Of a stretch of DNA of 64,000 nt, positions 63,269 through 64,000 are shown in pieces. Under the pieces are notes generated by a model. It was not told the DNA's origin and made no database searches. It saw only the letters and a program-made list of their open reading frames with translations. Positions within the stretch are counted from its first letter, which is position 1; every line of letters starts with the position of its first letter. The DNA comes from CAZHFW01 sp964531675 (lineage in GTDB: Bacteria; Planctomycetota; Phycisphaerae; Phycisphaerales; UBA1924): contig CAZHFW010000018.1 in the NCBI GenBank assembly GCA_964531675.1, forward strand, positions 13,279 to 77,278. The letters run 5' to 3'. The translations under genes were made by a program, and so were the position numbers.

Positions 63269-64000
63269 TCAGACCGGCAGATCACCCAGATCGTCGTCTT
63301 CCGCCCTCGACCCGCCGCCGTCGCGCCAGCGCGGATCGTCAGCCCCGAGCGGTCCCTGCTTCTTCCCAGGAGCAAAGCCCCGCGGCGCAGGTGGCGGCGT
63401 GGGCGCGTCGTCAAAGGGAGGAGCTTCGTTCGGATCCGCCGCCGGCGCCGCGGGCCTGGGCGCCGGTCGAGGCGGTGCCGCGAACGACTGGGCCGCCTGC
63501 GAGGGCGCCGCGTACGAGCCCGCGTCGTCCCCGAACCCGCCGTACTTCGACAGGTTCTTGAACTTGGTCGTGGACGAATCCCACTTCAGCTCGACCACGC
63601 CCGTCGGGCCGTTTCGCTGCTTGGCGATGATGATCTCGGCGATGCCCACGCGATCGGGATTCTCATCCGCCCAGGTCGGGTTCTGCGTGTGGTAGTACTC
63701 CTCGCGGTGCAGCAGCAGGATCACGTCCGCGTCCTGCTCGATCGAGCCCGATTCGCGCAGGTCGGCCATGCGCGGGCGGTTGCCCTCACGCTGCTCGCTG
63801 GCGCGATTGAGCTGCGACAGGCACACGATCGGCACGCTCAGCTCGCGGGCCAGCGCCTTCACGCCGCGTGAGATCGCGCTCACCTCGTTCTGTCGTCCGT
63901 CCTTGGCCTGCGTGGGCGCGGACATGAGCTGGAGGTAGTCGATCATGATGCACTTGACGCCGTGCTGCGCCACCAGGCGTCGCGCTCTGGCGCGCAGCGT
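63269..64000 (-). CDS. dnaB: Replicative DNA helicase DnaB, C-terminal part (5' partial)
   Basis: The gene runs off the right edge; 243 residues are visible, in the RecA-like motor domain. LRARARRLVAQHGVKCIMIDYLQLM holds the Walker-B-like acidic site, and SQLNRASEQREGNRPRMADLRESGSIEQDADV is the conserved H3-H4 region with the arginine-finger area. IAKQRNGPTGVVEL is the last core strand. After that, 85 residues form a Pro/Ala-rich tail ending in an acidic stretch (AEDDDLGDLPV), longer than the usual DnaB tail and SSB-tip-like in its acidic end. DnaB hexamers unwind the replication fork. The gene is followed by a 156-bp gap with motif copy 3. Confidence 0.95.
   Translation of the reverse strand, partial: TLRARARRLVAQHGVKCIMIDYLQLMSAPTQAKDGRQNEVSAISRGVKALARELSVPIVCLSQLNRASEQREGNRPRMADLRESGSIEQDADVILLLHREEYYHTQNPTWADENPDRVGIAEIIIAKQRNGPTGVVELKWDSSTTKFKNLSKYGGFGDDAGSYAAPSQAAQSFAAPPRPAPRPAAPAADPNEAPPFDDAPTPPPAPRGFAPGKKQGPLGADDPRWRDGGGSRAEDDDLGDLPV

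Overview
The window is high-GC bacterial DNA that looks like a chromosome piece of a planctomycete of the class Phycisphaerae. The evidence is a diheme peroxidase ending in an Ig-like domain plus a dockerin-like tail that closes in Gly-Cys, three short secreted proteins with PAPG/PTPG + hydrophobic + Arg C-terminal tails (PEP-CTERM-like), a pseudopilin carrying the H-x9-DG motif, and a long DUF58/BatA/vWA envelope gene cluster. This placement is inference from gene content; there is no rRNA in the window. No tRNA, CRISPR array, insertion sequence or prophage was seen. Many genes use GTG or TTG starts that are fixed by a good Shine-Dalgarno sequence.

0-6 kb: the end of an unknown gene, a secreted esterase, a soluble CapD/FlaA1-type nucleotide-sugar dehydratase, ruvA, a mannose-1-phosphate guanylyltransferase, ruvX and a LolA-like secreted protein. 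7-15 kb: a TPR protein with a gluzincin-type protease core, two tandem NPPF-type methyltransferases, and the proline genes proB-proA (overlapping by 4 bp). 15.3-16.5 kb: a compositionally different patch with a secreted protein gene broken by an in-frame TGA. 16.5-25 kb: a secreted helical protein, a plant-type ferredoxin-NADP reductase, the diheme peroxidase, a pseudopilin, an ArsR regulator next to a CxxC peroxiredoxin, and a glycosylasparaginase.

25-30 kb (minus strand): ftsH, lptE, a BamD-like TPR protein and a zinc-ribbon membrane protein. LptE and the BamD-like protein are translationally coupled and serve outer-membrane assembly. 30-40 kb: a Tat-exported NAD-epimerase, an LEA-like lipoprotein followed by mscL (an osmotic-stress pairing), a DUF1275-STAS fusion, a PEP-CTERM-like protein, glmS, a fatty-acid desaturase, a methyltransferase and a GNAT enzyme. 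40-49 kb: a TolC-family lipoprotein, a divergent GH35 glycosidase, a MESH1-like HD hydrolase, a PDZ protein, yicC and secG.

49.6-62.3 kb (minus strand): a compact seven-gene block with 4-bp overlaps or short gaps: DUF58, BatA-like, vWA, a 1,247-aa coiled-coil membrane protein, a Gln-rich secreted protein, a secreted prenyltransferase/terpenoid-cyclase-repeat protein and a secreted beta-rich protein. No MoxR ATPase lies beside it. This is the best candidate for a poorly described system. The window ends inside dnaB (replicative helicase).

A short intergenic motif (CAAAATCCGATCA-like) recurs about 90-120 bp upstream of four genes, always in the same orientation to the gene.
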